A DNA stretch of 64,000 nt from Nocardia aurea. GTDB lineage: Bacteria; Actinomycetota; Actinomycetes; Mycobacteriales; Mycobacteriaceae. The stretch spans positions 310,001 to 374,000 of the forward strand of contig NZ_QCYJ01000021.1 of the NCBI RefSeq assembly GCF_003123685.1. The letters are read 5' to 3'. This document shows, piece by piece, positions 8,210 through 16,432 of the stretch; the first letter of the stretch is position 1; each line of letters begins with the position of its first letter. The notes beneath the pieces were generated by a model. It made no database searches. It worked only from the letters and a program-made list of their open reading frames with translations, and had not been told where the DNA came from. The position numbers and the translations under genes were made by a program.

Positions 8210-9279
8210 GCTGCCGCGTCGTGCAGTGGGGCACGGGCAATGTCGGTAGGCACGCGCTGGCGGGCATCATCGCCTCGCCGGACCTGGAATTGACCGGCGT
8301 GTGGGTCTCCGGTCCGGACAAGGCCGGTCGGGACGCGGGAATCCTGGCCGGACTGGATCATCCGGTGGGCGTGATCGCGACCGACGACGCCGCGGCGGTG
8401 ATCGCGGCGAAACCGGATTGCGTGGTCTACTGCTCGATGACCGACAACCGGCTGATGGAGGCCATCGAGGATCTGCGGCCCCTGCTCGCCGCCGGCATCA
8501 ACGTGGTCGCCTGCGCGCCGGTGTTCTTCCAGTATCCCTACGGCGTACTGCCCGCCGAACTGCTGACGCCGATCGAAGAGGCTGCCCGCGAAGGCAATGC
8601 GTCGCTCTGGGTCAACGGGATAGACCCCGGTTTCGCGAACGACCTGTTGCCGCTGGCGCTGGCGGGCACCTGTCTGCGCATCGATCAGCTGCGCTGTGTG
8701 GAGATCGTCGACTACGCCAGTTACGACAATCGCGCGGTCATGTTCGACATCATGGGTTTCGGCAAACCGCTCGACGAGGTGCCGATGCTGTTGCAGCCCG
8801 GTGTGCTCTCGCTGGCGTGGGGCGGCACGGTGCGTCAGCTCGCGGCGGGCATCGGGGTCACCCTCGACAGTGTCACCGAGGTGTACGAACGGATCCCCGC
8901 CCCGGAATCCTTCGATATCGTCACCGGCCATATCGCCGAGGGGACCGCCGCCGCCCTGCGTTTCGAAGTGCGCGGCATGGTGGGCGAGGAACCGGTGACG
9001 GTACTGGAACACGTGACCCGGCTGCGTCCGGATCTGTGCCCGCAGTGGCGTCAACCCGCGCACCCGGAGGGTTCCTACCGGATCGAGATCGCCGGGGACC
9101 CGTGCTACGCCATGGATGTCGTCACCTCGAGTCCGCGCGGCGATCACAATTTCGCCACGCTGCTCGCGACCGCCATGCGCATCGTCAACGCGGTTCCCGC
9201 TGTGGTGGCGGCCGAGCCGGGCATTCGCACCGCGCTCGACCTGCCGCTGATCACCGCCCCGGCCACCCGGCGGGGTTAG
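8206..9279 (+). CDS. NAD(P)H-dependent amine dehydrogenase family protein
   Basis: The 357-residue product begins with a Rossmann motif [10 protein letters not shown] at residues 9-18. It follows the layout of the dihydrodipicolinate-reductase-like 2,4-diaminopentanoate dehydrogenase family. Actinobacterial members are mostly uncharacterised and may act on keto or amino compounds. It overlaps the upstream SDR by 4 bases, so the two probably act in one pathway under the IclR regulator. Its 3' end overlaps the convergent aminotransferase by 4 bases. Confidence 0.8.
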   Translation: MSCRVVQWGTGNVGRHALAGIIASPDLELTGVWVSGPDKAGRDAGILAGLDHPVGVIATDDAAAVIAAKPDCVVYCSMTDNRLMEAIEDLRPLLAAGINVVACAPVFFQYPYGVLPAELLTPIEEAAREGNASLWVNGIDPGFANDLLPLALAGTCLRIDQLRCVEIVDYASYDNRAVMFDIMGFGKPLDEVPMLLQPGVLSLAWGGTVRQLAAGIGVTLDSVTEVYERIPAPESFDIVTGHIAEGTAAALRFEVRGMVGEEPVTVLEHVTRLRPDLCPQWRQPAHPEGSYRIEIAGDPCYAMDVVTSSPRGDHNFATLLATAMRIVNAVPAVVAAEPGIRTALDLPLITAPATRRG

Positions 9280-10334
9280 GCGTCGGCGTCGCCGAGTACC
9301 TCCAGTGCTCGGTCGACGTCGTCGGCGCTGTTGTAGAGGTGGAAGGCGAAACGCAGTCCGCCGCCGCGCGCCGCGACCACGATGTCGGCCTGTTCGAGGC
9401 GGGCGGCCGATGCGGCCGCGCCCGGTACCGAGACGATCGCCGATCGTCCCGGTACCGGCGTGTACCCGCGCTCGACGAGTCCGGCGCGGAATCGGTCGGC
9501 GAGGCCGAGGTCGTGCGCGTGGACGGCCTCGACGGTGAGTTCCTCGAGCAGGCTCAGGCCGGCGCCCGCGACGAGGATGCCGAGCCAGTCGGGGGAGAAG
9601 TCGAAGCGCCGCGCCGAATTCGCCAGCGCCACCGGCGCGTACAGTTCTGCCCAGCGATCGGCGGCCGCGTACCAGCCGGGGGAAAGCGGTCGCAGCGCGG
9701 CGGCGGCCTCCGGACCCACGGCGAAGAACGCCACGCTGCGGGCGCCCATCAGCCACTTGTAGGTGGCGCAGATCCAGTAGTCGGCGTCGGCGAATCTCAG
9801 CGGCAGCCACCCCGCGGCCTGGGTCGCGTCGACGAGCAGGCGGGTCCCGTGCGCCGACGTGGCGGCGCGCAGCCGGGACAGATCGGTGACGCGGCCGTTC
9901 GCGGACTGCACCACGCTGACGGCGACCAGCGCGGTCTCCGCCCGCACCCGATCGGCGAGGTCCTCGAGCGGAACGAAACGGATCGCGAGGTCGCCGCGGT
10001 GCAGGAAGGGCATGGAGACCGAGGAGAACTCGCCGTCGGCGAGCAGGACCTCGGCCCCCGGCGCCAGCGCGTCGACCACCGGGCCGACGAGTCCGGCGGC
10101 CGTGCCGCCGAGGCCGATGTCGTCGGGGGTCGCGCCAGCGAGCAATCGGGCGAAACCCGCGCGCACCGTCTCGACGCTCACGTCGTCGGAGGCGAGCCCG
10201 CTGCCCCGACCCGCCGCCCATCGCGCGGTCGCCTCTCGCACGGCCGCGAGGCCGCGCGCCGGTGGCAGCCCGTACGCGGCGGTGTTGAGATAGGTGGTCT
10301 CGGTGCTGAATTCGGCCGGTGCGAGCGACTTCAT
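9276..10334 (-). CDS. Class V aminotransferase family PLP enzyme
   Basis: The 352-residue product has the fold of class V aminotransferases and cysteine desulfurase-like enzymes. The PLP lysine is in ATYKWLMG, preceded by the cofactor aspartate region LLVDATQAAGW. It lacks an obvious cysteine-desulfurase active-site loop, so an aminotransferase or a lyase on an amino acid is more likely. The ATG at 10334 gives the start MKSLAPAEFS, and the frame continues upstream without conserved sequence. It stands alone, convergent with the amine-dehydrogenase-like gene. Confidence 0.82.
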   Translation of the reverse strand: MKSLAPAEFSTETTYLNTAAYGLPPARGLAAVREATARWAAGRGSGLASDDVSVETVRAGFARLLAGATPDDIGLGGTAAGLVGPVVDALAPGAEVLLADGEFSSVSMPFLHRGDLAIRFVPLEDLADRVRAETALVAVSVVQSANGRVTDLSRLRAATSAHGTRLLVDATQAAGWLPLRFADADYWICATYKWLMGARSVAFFAVGPEAAAALRPLSPGWYAAADRWAELYAPVALANSARRFDFSPDWLGILVAGAGLSLLEELTVEAVHAHDLGLADRFRAGLVERGYTPVPGRSAIVSVPGAAASAARLEQADIVVAARGGGLRFAFHLYNSADDVDRALEVLGDADA

Positions 10335-10862
10335 GGACTCAGCATGTGATCTCGTCACCGTGCGTGTCCAGCGCCGGTGCCGCGAAACTGGACCTTTCCG
10401 GGGTGGTCGCGCGAAGAATTTATTCCCGCGATCAAGTGCCAACCGTTCGGTATAATTAACGTTCCGCCATCTCCTGGCAAACGTGACTTCGCTGCGTTAG
10501 CATTGTTCGGTGCTCAATTCGGTTCCGCCGACCGTGTCGAATTATCGGTCCATTACCTCGGTCTGTCACCGGGAATGCGGTGGATCGAATTATCTCCGGT
10601 TCCGAAGCGCGGCGATCCGCCGCCCGAGGCTCGGAACAGCGGGTGAGGTAGGCACTTTCACCGTCGGGTGATCGGTACCGCGTACCGTCCGACTGTCACG
10701 GCATATGTCTTTCACGGCCCGGAATATCATCGTCGATTCATTCCGCGAAACAGAGTGATCGGTGTTCGCCGGAGAAATTCTCACACAATGATGTGAACGG
10801 CGGACAACGGGATCCGGTCGCCGCCGGACGGCGGACAGCGATATTCGACGAGGGGAACGAAT
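10335..10862. other. Intergenic region with promoter elements
   Basis: No convincing gene. It holds an AT-rich stretch near 10415-10460 with a perfect TATAAT at 10451-10456 and an inverted repeat at 10780-10797. An 89-codon frame at 10377-10646 has no ribosome binding site or recognisable product. The 3' part is the leader of the response-regulator operon. Confidence 0.45.
10780..10797. promoter_or_regulatory. Inverted repeat upstream of response regulator
   Basis: TTCACA-N6-TGTGAA lies about 66 bases before the response-regulator start. It is a plausible operator for that regulator or for another dimeric protein. The half-sites have the order opposite to the CRP consensus. Confidence 0.4.
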
Positions 10863-11534
10863 GTGCGTAGCTCGAACGGTCGGACCGAATATCCGCGCCG
10901 GGTCGGGGTGGTCGAGGATCACGCGGTGACCATCGCCGGTCTGCGTCAGATCCTCGCCGACGAGCCCGATGTCGAGATCGTCGCCACCGCGGCCTCGGTC
11001 ACCGAACTGCTGGCCGTCACCCGTGAACTGCACCTGGTGGTCCTGGATCTGCGTCTACCCGACGGCTCGTCGCCGATCGCCAATGTCGAGCAGCTCCGCG
11101 CGGCAGGCGTCGAGACGCTGGTACTCACCTCCGGCGACGAACCGTTCCTGGTCCGCGCCGCCGCGCGCGCGGGAGTTCTCGGCGTCGTGCGCAAATCCGA
11201 ACGCGACGATGTGATCGCCGCCGCCGTATGCGCCGCCGCCGTCGGCGAACTGGTGCCGAGTATGGACTGGGCGGCCGCCATCGATTCCGACGACAGTTTC
11301 GCCGAGGTCGATCTCAGTCCACGGCAGCGCGATGTGCTCTCGCTGTACGCGTCGGGCGAACCGGCGGCCCGCGTCGCGAAACTGACCGGGCTCACTGCGG
11401 ATACGGTCAACGCCTATCTCGGCAGGATCCGCCAGAAATACGCCGAGGCCGGTCGGCCGGCTCGCAACAAGACCGAATTGTTCAAACGCGCGCTGGAGGA
11501 CGGTTGGTTACCCATTCCGAGACGTCGGAGATGA
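10863..11534 (+). CDS. LuxR-type two-component response regulator
   Basis: The receiver domain covers about residues 12-125 of 223. Acidic-pocket residues are Glu18 and Asp19, the phospho-acceptor is Asp62 in VVLDLRLPD, the switch position is Thr89/Ser90 and the conserved lysine is Lys111. A LuxR-type DNA-binding domain at about 150-215 (LSPRQRDVL...LTADTVNAYL) follows. The GTG at 10863 has GAGGGG 8 bases upstream. The stop overlaps the kinase start as ATGA, so the two are co-translated. This is the output half of a signalling module continuing to 14210. Confidence 0.9.
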   Translation: MRSSNGRTEYPRRVGVVEDHAVTIAGLRQILADEPDVEIVATAASVTELLAVTRELHLVVLDLRLPDGSSPIANVEQLRAAGVETLVLTSGDEPFLVRAAARAGVLGVVRKSERDDVIAAAVCAAAVGELVPSMDWAAAIDSDDSFAEVDLSPRQRDVLSLYASGEPAARVAKLTGLTADTVNAYLGRIRQKYAEAGRPARNKTELFKRALEDGWLPIPRRRR

Positions 11535-12697
11535 CAACCCGGGGAAACGATTCCGCCGGAATGCGGATCACCCGGCTGTTCGCCCGGTTCATCGGATCGG
11601 GGTACGTGTTCTATCTGGCGCTGATGTTTCGTGACATCACCACCCAGGCCGCCGCGATGTCGCCCTGGTGGACCTGGATCGCGGTCCCCATGGTGTTCGG
11701 GCCGCCCGTCGTCCTGGGCTTGGCGTCCTTCCGCGGCGACCCGACCCCGATGTACCGCGCCGCCGCCGCGACGGCGCTGCTGTTCGTGGTCGCCGCCTTG
11801 CTGTGGCCGCTGGCGTGGGACGGAACGTTGCTCGCCGCCGACGCGTGGATCTCGACCATCCCCGGCCTGGCCGGACTGGCCGCGGCGCTGACCTGGCGGC
11901 CGCCGTGGGCGGTGGCGCTGCTGGTCGCCGCGGTCGTTCCGGTGCAATTGATCAACCACTACTGCCGGGTGCCCGATCGCAACGGTCTCTTCCTGCCCGA
12001 CCTGATGTTCGCGCTCAGCTTCTGCCTGATCTTCGTCGCCGCGGCGCTGATGGCGATGCGCACCGGCCGACTCCTCGACCGGACCAGGACCGCCGCGCAC
12101 GCCACCGCCGCCGCGGCGGCCGCGGCGCAGTCCCGCAGTGTGCAGCGCGCCCGATTCAACGCGCTGATCCACGACTGGGTCATGTCGTCGCTGCTGGCCG
12201 CCGCCAGGCGCACCGCGCGGGAGGAGGTACGCCAGCAGGCCGGACTCGCGCTGGTCAAACTCGGTGAGAGCGAGCCCGACGATATCGAGGGCTACACGGC
12301 CGCCATGCTGATCGCGCACCTGCGCACCGCCGTCGCGGACGCGGACGACACCCTCGAGGTCACGGTGCACACGCGCGACGGCGCCCGGGACGTGTCCTTC
12401 CCGTCCGATCCGGTCCGCGTTCTTGGCGCCGCGGTGACCGAGGCGATCCGCAACAGCGTGCTGCACGCGGGCATCGACGCGATGCGCCGGGTCGACCTCA
12501 CGGTCGAGCCCTTCGGCATCGAAATCGTCGTGACCGACGACGGGATCGGGTTCGATCCGGCCGCCGTCGCGCCGCATCGGCTCGGCCTGTCGGTGAGCAT
12601 CGTGGGGCGGTTGCGTCGATTGGCGGGGGGCACGGTCGACGTGCGCTCACGGCCGGGACACGGCACCACCGTGCGCATGTCGTGGCGGGCGCGATGA
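11531..12697 (+). CDS. Membrane sensor histidine kinase
   Basis: The 388-residue product has about five N-terminal membrane segments (residues 20-175) and then a NarL-partner type dimerisation helix with phospho-acceptor His214 in LIHDWVMSS. The C-terminal ATPase domain has an N-box (EAIRNSVLHAG), a G1 box (DDGIGFDP) and a Gly-rich end (SRPGHGTTVRM). It should phosphorylate the response regulator upstream. It overlaps both neighbours by ATGA junctions. There is no large extracytoplasmic domain, so the signal may be sensed in the membrane. Confidence 0.9.
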   Translation: MTTRGNDSAGMRITRLFARFIGSGYVFYLALMFRDITTQAAAMSPWWTWIAVPMVFGPPVVLGLASFRGDPTPMYRAAAATALLFVVAALLWPLAWDGTLLAADAWISTIPGLAGLAAALTWRPPWAVALLVAAVVPVQLINHYCRVPDRNGLFLPDLMFALSFCLIFVAAALMAMRTGRLLDRTRTAAHATAAAAAAAQSRSVQRARFNALIHDWVMSSLLAAARRTAREEVRQQAGLALVKLGESEPDDIEGYTAAMLIAHLRTAVADADDTLEVTVHTRDGARDVSFPSDPVRVLGAAVTEAIRNSVLHAGIDAMRRVDLTVEPFGIEIVVTDDGIGFDPAAVAPHRLGLSVSIVGRLRRLAGGTVDVRSRPGHGTTVRMSWRAR

Positions 12698-13770
12698 GCG
12701 AACCGGGCGCCCCGGTGCGCGACGCGGGCACCCTGCTGGGGATGAACACCCGCGCGGCGTGGGTCATCGCGGGCTTCTACCTGTGTTCGGAAGCGGCACT
12801 GGCGATCACCTCCTCCGGCGACGTCGACCGCGTCTGGCCGGTGCTCGTCGCGCTGGCGCTGACCGTGCTCGCGACCGCGACGCTGATCGTGGCGCGCAGT
12901 GACCCGCTCGCGCCGATACTCACCCTCGCCCTGGCCATCTCGGTCCCGGTGTGCGCACTGCTCGTGCTGTGTGAACTACCGGTGCCACCGACCTCCGCGG
13001 CGCAGCTGTGGCCGTTCGGGTCCGGCACGGTCACCGCGACCTTCCTGTGCGTGCGAGGACGCGCCGCCGCCGCGTGGCTCGCGATGACGGCGATGATCGG
13101 GGTTTCGGCGCTGTGGTCGGCGCGCACCGGTCAGGGCGTCGGCCACGGGGTCGAGATCTCGATCATCAATCTCGGGCCGCTGTTCATGGCGACCTTCTTC
13201 GCCTACACGATCCGACCGGCCGCCCACGAGATCTTCGCGCTGCGAGAGGAATCGACACGGCGGGCGGGCCGGGAAGCCGCGGCGGCGGCCGCCCTGGCGG
13301 AGCGCCGGGACCAGACGCGGCGGGTCGATCGGCTCGTGCGCCCGATTCTCGAGACGATCGCGGGACCGGGCCCGCTCGACCACGAGATCAGGACCGAATG
13401 CCGTTTGATCGAAGCGCATCTGCGGGACAGCCTGCGCGCGCCCGCGCTCGATGTCGCCCCGGTGACGGCGAAAGCCCGTGCCGCGCGTCGCCGCGGTGTC
13501 GACGTGGTGCTCGTCGACGATCACGGTCTCGACGGCGTGACCGCGCGGGTGCGGGCACGCCTGGTCGATGTGGTGGCCGCCGAACTCGAGCGCGCGGACG
13601 CGGGCAGCGTGAGTATCCGGATCCTGCCGCCGCGCCGTTCGATGCTCGCGACGATCGTCGTCAACCATCCGGTTAACGGGATTCGCCGGGTGGAGGTCGG
13701 CCACGACGCCGGTCTTCGCACCACCTCTACCGGGAACGACGAGGAAGATCGTTATCTCGGCGAACAATGA
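12694..13770 (+). CDS. Degenerate membrane sensor protein, kinase-like
   Basis: The 358-residue product has about five membrane segments (residues 25-180) followed by a long cytoplasmic helix, a layout like the preceding kinase. The cytoplasmic part (EIRTECRLIEAHLRDSL, then RGVDVVLVDDHG) resembles actinobacterial sensor proteins. It has no phospho-accepting HD motif and no N, G1 or G2 ATPase boxes, so it probably is not a kinase. It may modulate or sense for the true kinase, whose gene it overlaps by 4 bases. Confidence 0.75.
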   Translation: MSEPGAPVRDAGTLLGMNTRAAWVIAGFYLCSEAALAITSSGDVDRVWPVLVALALTVLATATLIVARSDPLAPILTLALAISVPVCALLVLCELPVPPTSAAQLWPFGSGTVTATFLCVRGRAAAAWLAMTAMIGVSALWSARTGQGVGHGVEISIINLGPLFMATFFAYTIRPAAHEIFALREESTRRAGREAAAAAALAERRDQTRRVDRLVRPILETIAGPGPLDHEIRTECRLIEAHLRDSLRAPALDVAPVTAKARAARRRGVDVVLVDDHGLDGVTARVRARLVDVVAAELERADAGSVSIRILPPRRSMLATIVVNHPVNGIRRVEVGHDAGLRTTSTGNDEEDRYLGEQ

Positions 13771-13904
13771 CACCAACTCTGGGGTCAAGGAACTGGAATC
13801 TGCTCCGTCAGTGAGCAATCCACTAGCATTCAGGGAGGTCGGCGCGTGTCGTGATCGGGGAGACCGGTGCCGGACCGAATGTCGACGGAAGAAGGAAGAT
13901 CATC

Positions 13905-14210
13905 GTGTCGTTCGTTTCCGCTGTCCCGGAATCAGTGTCGTCGCTGTCGGCCGCGGGTGCCGCCACCCCGCGCCGCCGCCGTATCACCCCGCCGTTGAGC
14001 CCGCGGGAGATCGAAGTTCTGCTCGCGTGGATCGCGAGCGATTCCAAAACCGAAGTGTGCCAGAAGCTGTACATCTCCCCGGGGACCGTCAACACCCATC
14101 TCGTCCGCATCCGGGACAAGTACGAACGCGCGGGCCGGCCCGCGCCGACCAAGGCCGCGCTGATGGCGCGCGCGCTCCAGGACGGCTACCTGGATCTCGA
14201 CGAGATCTGA
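13905..14210 (+). CDS. Stand-alone LuxR-type DNA-binding protein
   Basis: The 101-residue product is essentially only a LuxR-type helix-turn-helix (about residues 28-90: LSPREIEVLLAWI, then ISPGTVNTHLVRIRDKYERA). It has no receiver domain. The end RIRDKYERAGRPAPTKAAL closely parallels the DNA-binding end of the response regulator at 10863, which suggests duplication. The GTG at 13905 has GAAGGAAG six bases upstream; a longer start at 13851 is possible. It lies 134 bases after the degenerate sensor and likely binds the same or related promoters. Confidence 0.8.
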   Translation: MSFVSAVPESVSSLSAAGAATPRRRRITPPLSPREIEVLLAWIASDSKTEVCQKLYISPGTVNTHLVRIRDKYERAGRPAPTKAALMARALQDGYLDLDEI

Positions 14211-14235
14211 CGGGATCCGAGGAAACAGAACGGGG

Positions 14236-15315
14236 TCAGTGCGAGAAGGCGGCCGAACCCGGCCCGGAGCCGATGCCGATCGGGGTGCCGGCCTGCTGGA
14301 AATCGGATGTGCCGAAGGGGATCAGGGTTCCCGGACGCGGATTCGCCTGGAGGAAGGCGGGAAGCACCTCGGTGGCGTCGAATCCGGCGATCGCGGTGGG
14401 GACCAGCGGACGTGCCTGCGGCCCGAGACTGCCGACGTACATCTTGGCGCCGTCGGCGGTGAAGCCGACCGAGACCGGAGCGTCGACGGGTACGGTGCCG
14501 ACCACCCGGTCCGTCGCGATGTCGACGACCTGGACCGCGTCCGAGCCGACGGTGGCGACCAGCAGGCGGGTGCCGTCGGGGCTGATCGCGCCCGCCACGG
14601 GCGCGCTGCCCGGTCCGAACGAGATCGCCCCGGTCCGTTGCCAACCGGCGGTGTCGATGACGGACACGTTGTCGCCGAGCACATTCATCGAATAGAGCTT
14701 GCGGCCGTCGGGGGAGATCGCGGCGGCGTAGGGGACCGACCCGTCGATCTGGATGCGCTGTCCCAGTTGGAATCCGGACTCCGGGTCGAACGCGGCCGCG
14801 GTGGAATCGGCGAACACGGCGTAGACGCGGCTGCCGTCGGGCGCGATGGCGGCCGCGAACGGTATGGCGGGCAACGGCATCGAGCGCAGGAGCGTGTCGG
14901 TCTTGGTGCTCAGCACGTCGATGGACGGTCGCGCGGTCAGGATGTACACCTGGTCGCGTACCGGATCCGCGATCGGCTGGGCGAGGCCGTCGGTTCCCGT
15001 GATCGGGATACGCGAAGTGACGGTGTTCGATTCGCGATCTATCACGGCGATGTCGTCGGTGCCGACGAACGGCGGATTGAACGCCTGCACGTAGAGCTTG
15101 CGGCCGTCGCGCGACGCCGTGACCGACGAGGCGTGCGGGCCCGCGTTCTCGATGCGCTGGACCACGCGGTCCGCGGCGGTGTCGACCACCAGCACGGCGC
15201 CCTCGCTCACCACCGGGACATAGGCGAAGGGTCCGGTCCCGTCCGCCGAGGCGTTCGGAGCGAAGATCGTGAGCCCGACCGCGGCCAATGCGACCGCGAT
15301 AGACCTGAGTGCCAT
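14236..15315 (-). CDS. Secreted YVTN-type beta-propeller protein
   Basis: The 359-residue product starts with a signal peptide (LRSIAVALAAVGLTIFA, then NASA as probable cleavage site). Repeats of about 45 residues containing VIDT or VVDIATDRV and ISPDGRKLY strings fold as a YVTN or NHL-type beta-propeller. Such exported proteins usually bind ligands or proteins and have no enzyme activity visible here. The ATG at 15315 has GGAAAGG upstream. It converges on the lone LuxR gene with 25 bases between. Confidence 0.85.
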   Translation of the reverse strand: MALRSIAVALAAVGLTIFAPNASADGTGPFAYVPVVSEGAVLVVDTAADRVVQRIENAGPHASSVTASRDGRKLYVQAFNPPFVGTDDIAVIDRESNTVTSRIPITGTDGLAQPIADPVRDQVYILTARPSIDVLSTKTDTLLRSMPLPAIPFAAAIAPDGSRVYAVFADSTAAAFDPESGFQLGQRIQIDGSVPYAAAISPDGRKLYSMNVLGDNVSVIDTAGWQRTGAISFGPGSAPVAGAISPDGTRLLVATVGSDAVQVVDIATDRVVGTVPVDAPVSVGFTADGAKMYVGSLGPQARPLVPTAIAGFDATEVLPAFLQANPRPGTLIPFGTSDFQQAGTPIGIGSGPGSAAFSH

Positions 15316-15426
15316 CCCTGGACCTTTCCGTGTCAACCGCAAGAGGTCACTATTGCGTGGAAATGCCACGGCCGCAACAGGTCGTCACCATTCTCTGGGA
15401 TTTCCTCCAGCTTTTCGCCGTCGCGG

Positions 15427-15906
15427 TCACCGGTCGGACGAGGCCCACATATTGCTCAACAGTTGGTAACTGGGCGTGTCGGCCAGGGCCTGTGACGATT
15501 CATAAACCCGCCGGTAGCCTGTTTCGCTGATACGCCAGCGGCCGTCCTCGTCGCGGCGGTACCGGTCGGTGTAGTACCCGGCGCCCCTGATCAGGACGCC
15601 GTATTCGGTCGCGATCACGGTGTCCTCGAAGGCCCAGGAACCGGTGGCGGTATCACCGTCGACGGTGATCTCGGGGTGGTTGGCGATATGGACGGTGACG
15701 AGGGAAGGGCCGAGATTCTGCCGCATGAAATCGGTGATGGCCTCGCGTCCGTCCAGCGTCAGCGGTTCGCCGAGCGCGTGGGTGCCGTATCGCCCCGCCG
15801 CGTCCTCGGTGAGGGTGTCGGCGAATTCGTCCCACTGTTTGAGGTCGAGAGTCCGGAAATAGCGGTATTTGAGCTGCCGAACAGCTTCCACGGCGGCGAG
15901 GTCCAT
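15427..15906 (-). CDS. SnoaL-like nuclear transport factor 2 fold protein
   Basis: The 159-residue product is a single SnoaL-like alpha+beta-barrel domain: an N-terminal helix with YRYFRTLDLKQWDEFAD, then strands ending in WRISETGYRRVYE. Members include steroid isomerases, polyketide cyclases and dehydratases. A KstR-like box lies 34 bases upstream of the ATG, so a role in sterol breakdown is possible. It has no close operon partner; the next gene is divergent. Confidence 0.82.
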   Translation of the reverse strand: MDLAAVEAVRQLKYRYFRTLDLKQWDEFADTLTEDAAGRYGTHALGEPLTLDGREAITDFMRQNLGPSLVTVHIANHPEITVDGDTATGSWAFEDTVIATEYGVLIRGAGYYTDRYRRDEDGRWRISETGYRRVYESSQALADTPSYQLLSNMWASSDR

Positions 15907-15939
15907 GCCGACAGCGTCGCACGCGATTCGCCGCCGCAC

Positions 15940-15953
15940 AAGAACGTGTTCTA
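15940..15953. promoter_or_regulatory. KstR-like box
   Basis: AAGAACGTGTTCTA matches the published KstR motif TNNAACNNGTTNNA at all fixed positions except the first. It lies between the SnoaL-like gene and the small helical protein gene. KstR represses sterol catabolism genes in mycobacteria and rhodococci. Confidence 0.5.
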
Positions 15954-16080
15954 ATTCCGCGTTTCGCCGTCCCGTAGCCCGGGTGTAACGGCGGCGAATC
16001 GGGTACTCGACATTCGAGCGCGGGCGATCCGAGCCCGGCTCGGCAGATGAGTAATCCATACGGCACGTCGAGGAGCCATC

Positions 16081-16359
16081 GTGACCGACAGCCCGATCGA
16101 ACCCGACAACACCCATTCCGACCCGACCCTCGACCAGCAAGCGGCGCTCAGCGCCGCCGTCGAGCGCCTGCGCAGCGAATTCGACGATATCGCGGCCGAC
16201 GACGATATCGACGCCATGGTGCGCGCCGCGTACGCGCATGTCGCCGATCACGCGAATATCGACAATTTCCTTCCGCTGCTCGCCGAGCGGTACACCCGCG
16301 ATTTGTTGAAGGCCGCCGACGCGGAACATCACGGCACGAGAACCTCCGCCGAGGTGTAG
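16081..16359 (+). CDS. Three-helix bundle dimerisation domain protein
   Basis: The 92-residue product resembles the N-terminal three-helix dimerisation domain found on mycothiol-dependent arsenate reductases and related proteins (ALSAAVERLRSEFDDI, then NFLPLLAERYTRDLL). No phosphatase or reductase domain follows, so it stands alone. GTG at 16081 has GGAG upstream. The gene is divergent from the SnoaL-like gene and may share its promoter region. A terminator hairpin follows. Confidence 0.7.
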   Translation: MTDSPIEPDNTHSDPTLDQQAALSAAVERLRSEFDDIAADDDIDAMVRAAYAHVADHANIDNFLPLLAERYTRDLLKAADAEHHGTRTSAEV

Positions 16360-16372
16360 TCGTCACACGACG

Positions 16373-16402
16373 ATCGCCGGGCACCCCGCGGTGCCCGGCG
16401 AT
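16373..16402. terminator. Bidirectional terminator hairpin
   Basis: A perfect 13-base inverted repeat (ATCGCCGGGCACC and its complement) with loop CCGC lies between two convergent genes. It lacks a T tract. Confidence 0.7.
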
Positions 16403-16432
16403 ACGTGTCTCGGTCCGCCGACGCGGACGGCC

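Noticed and set aside
7921..10349. Very long overlapping frames of 600-770 codons on both strands
   Set aside because: They are mirror frames of the SDR, amine-dehydrogenase-like and aminotransferase genes in high-GC DNA.
10377..10646. 89-codon frame in a promoter region
   Set aside because: No Shine-Dalgarno site, no known domain, and it spans AT-rich promoter-like sequence.
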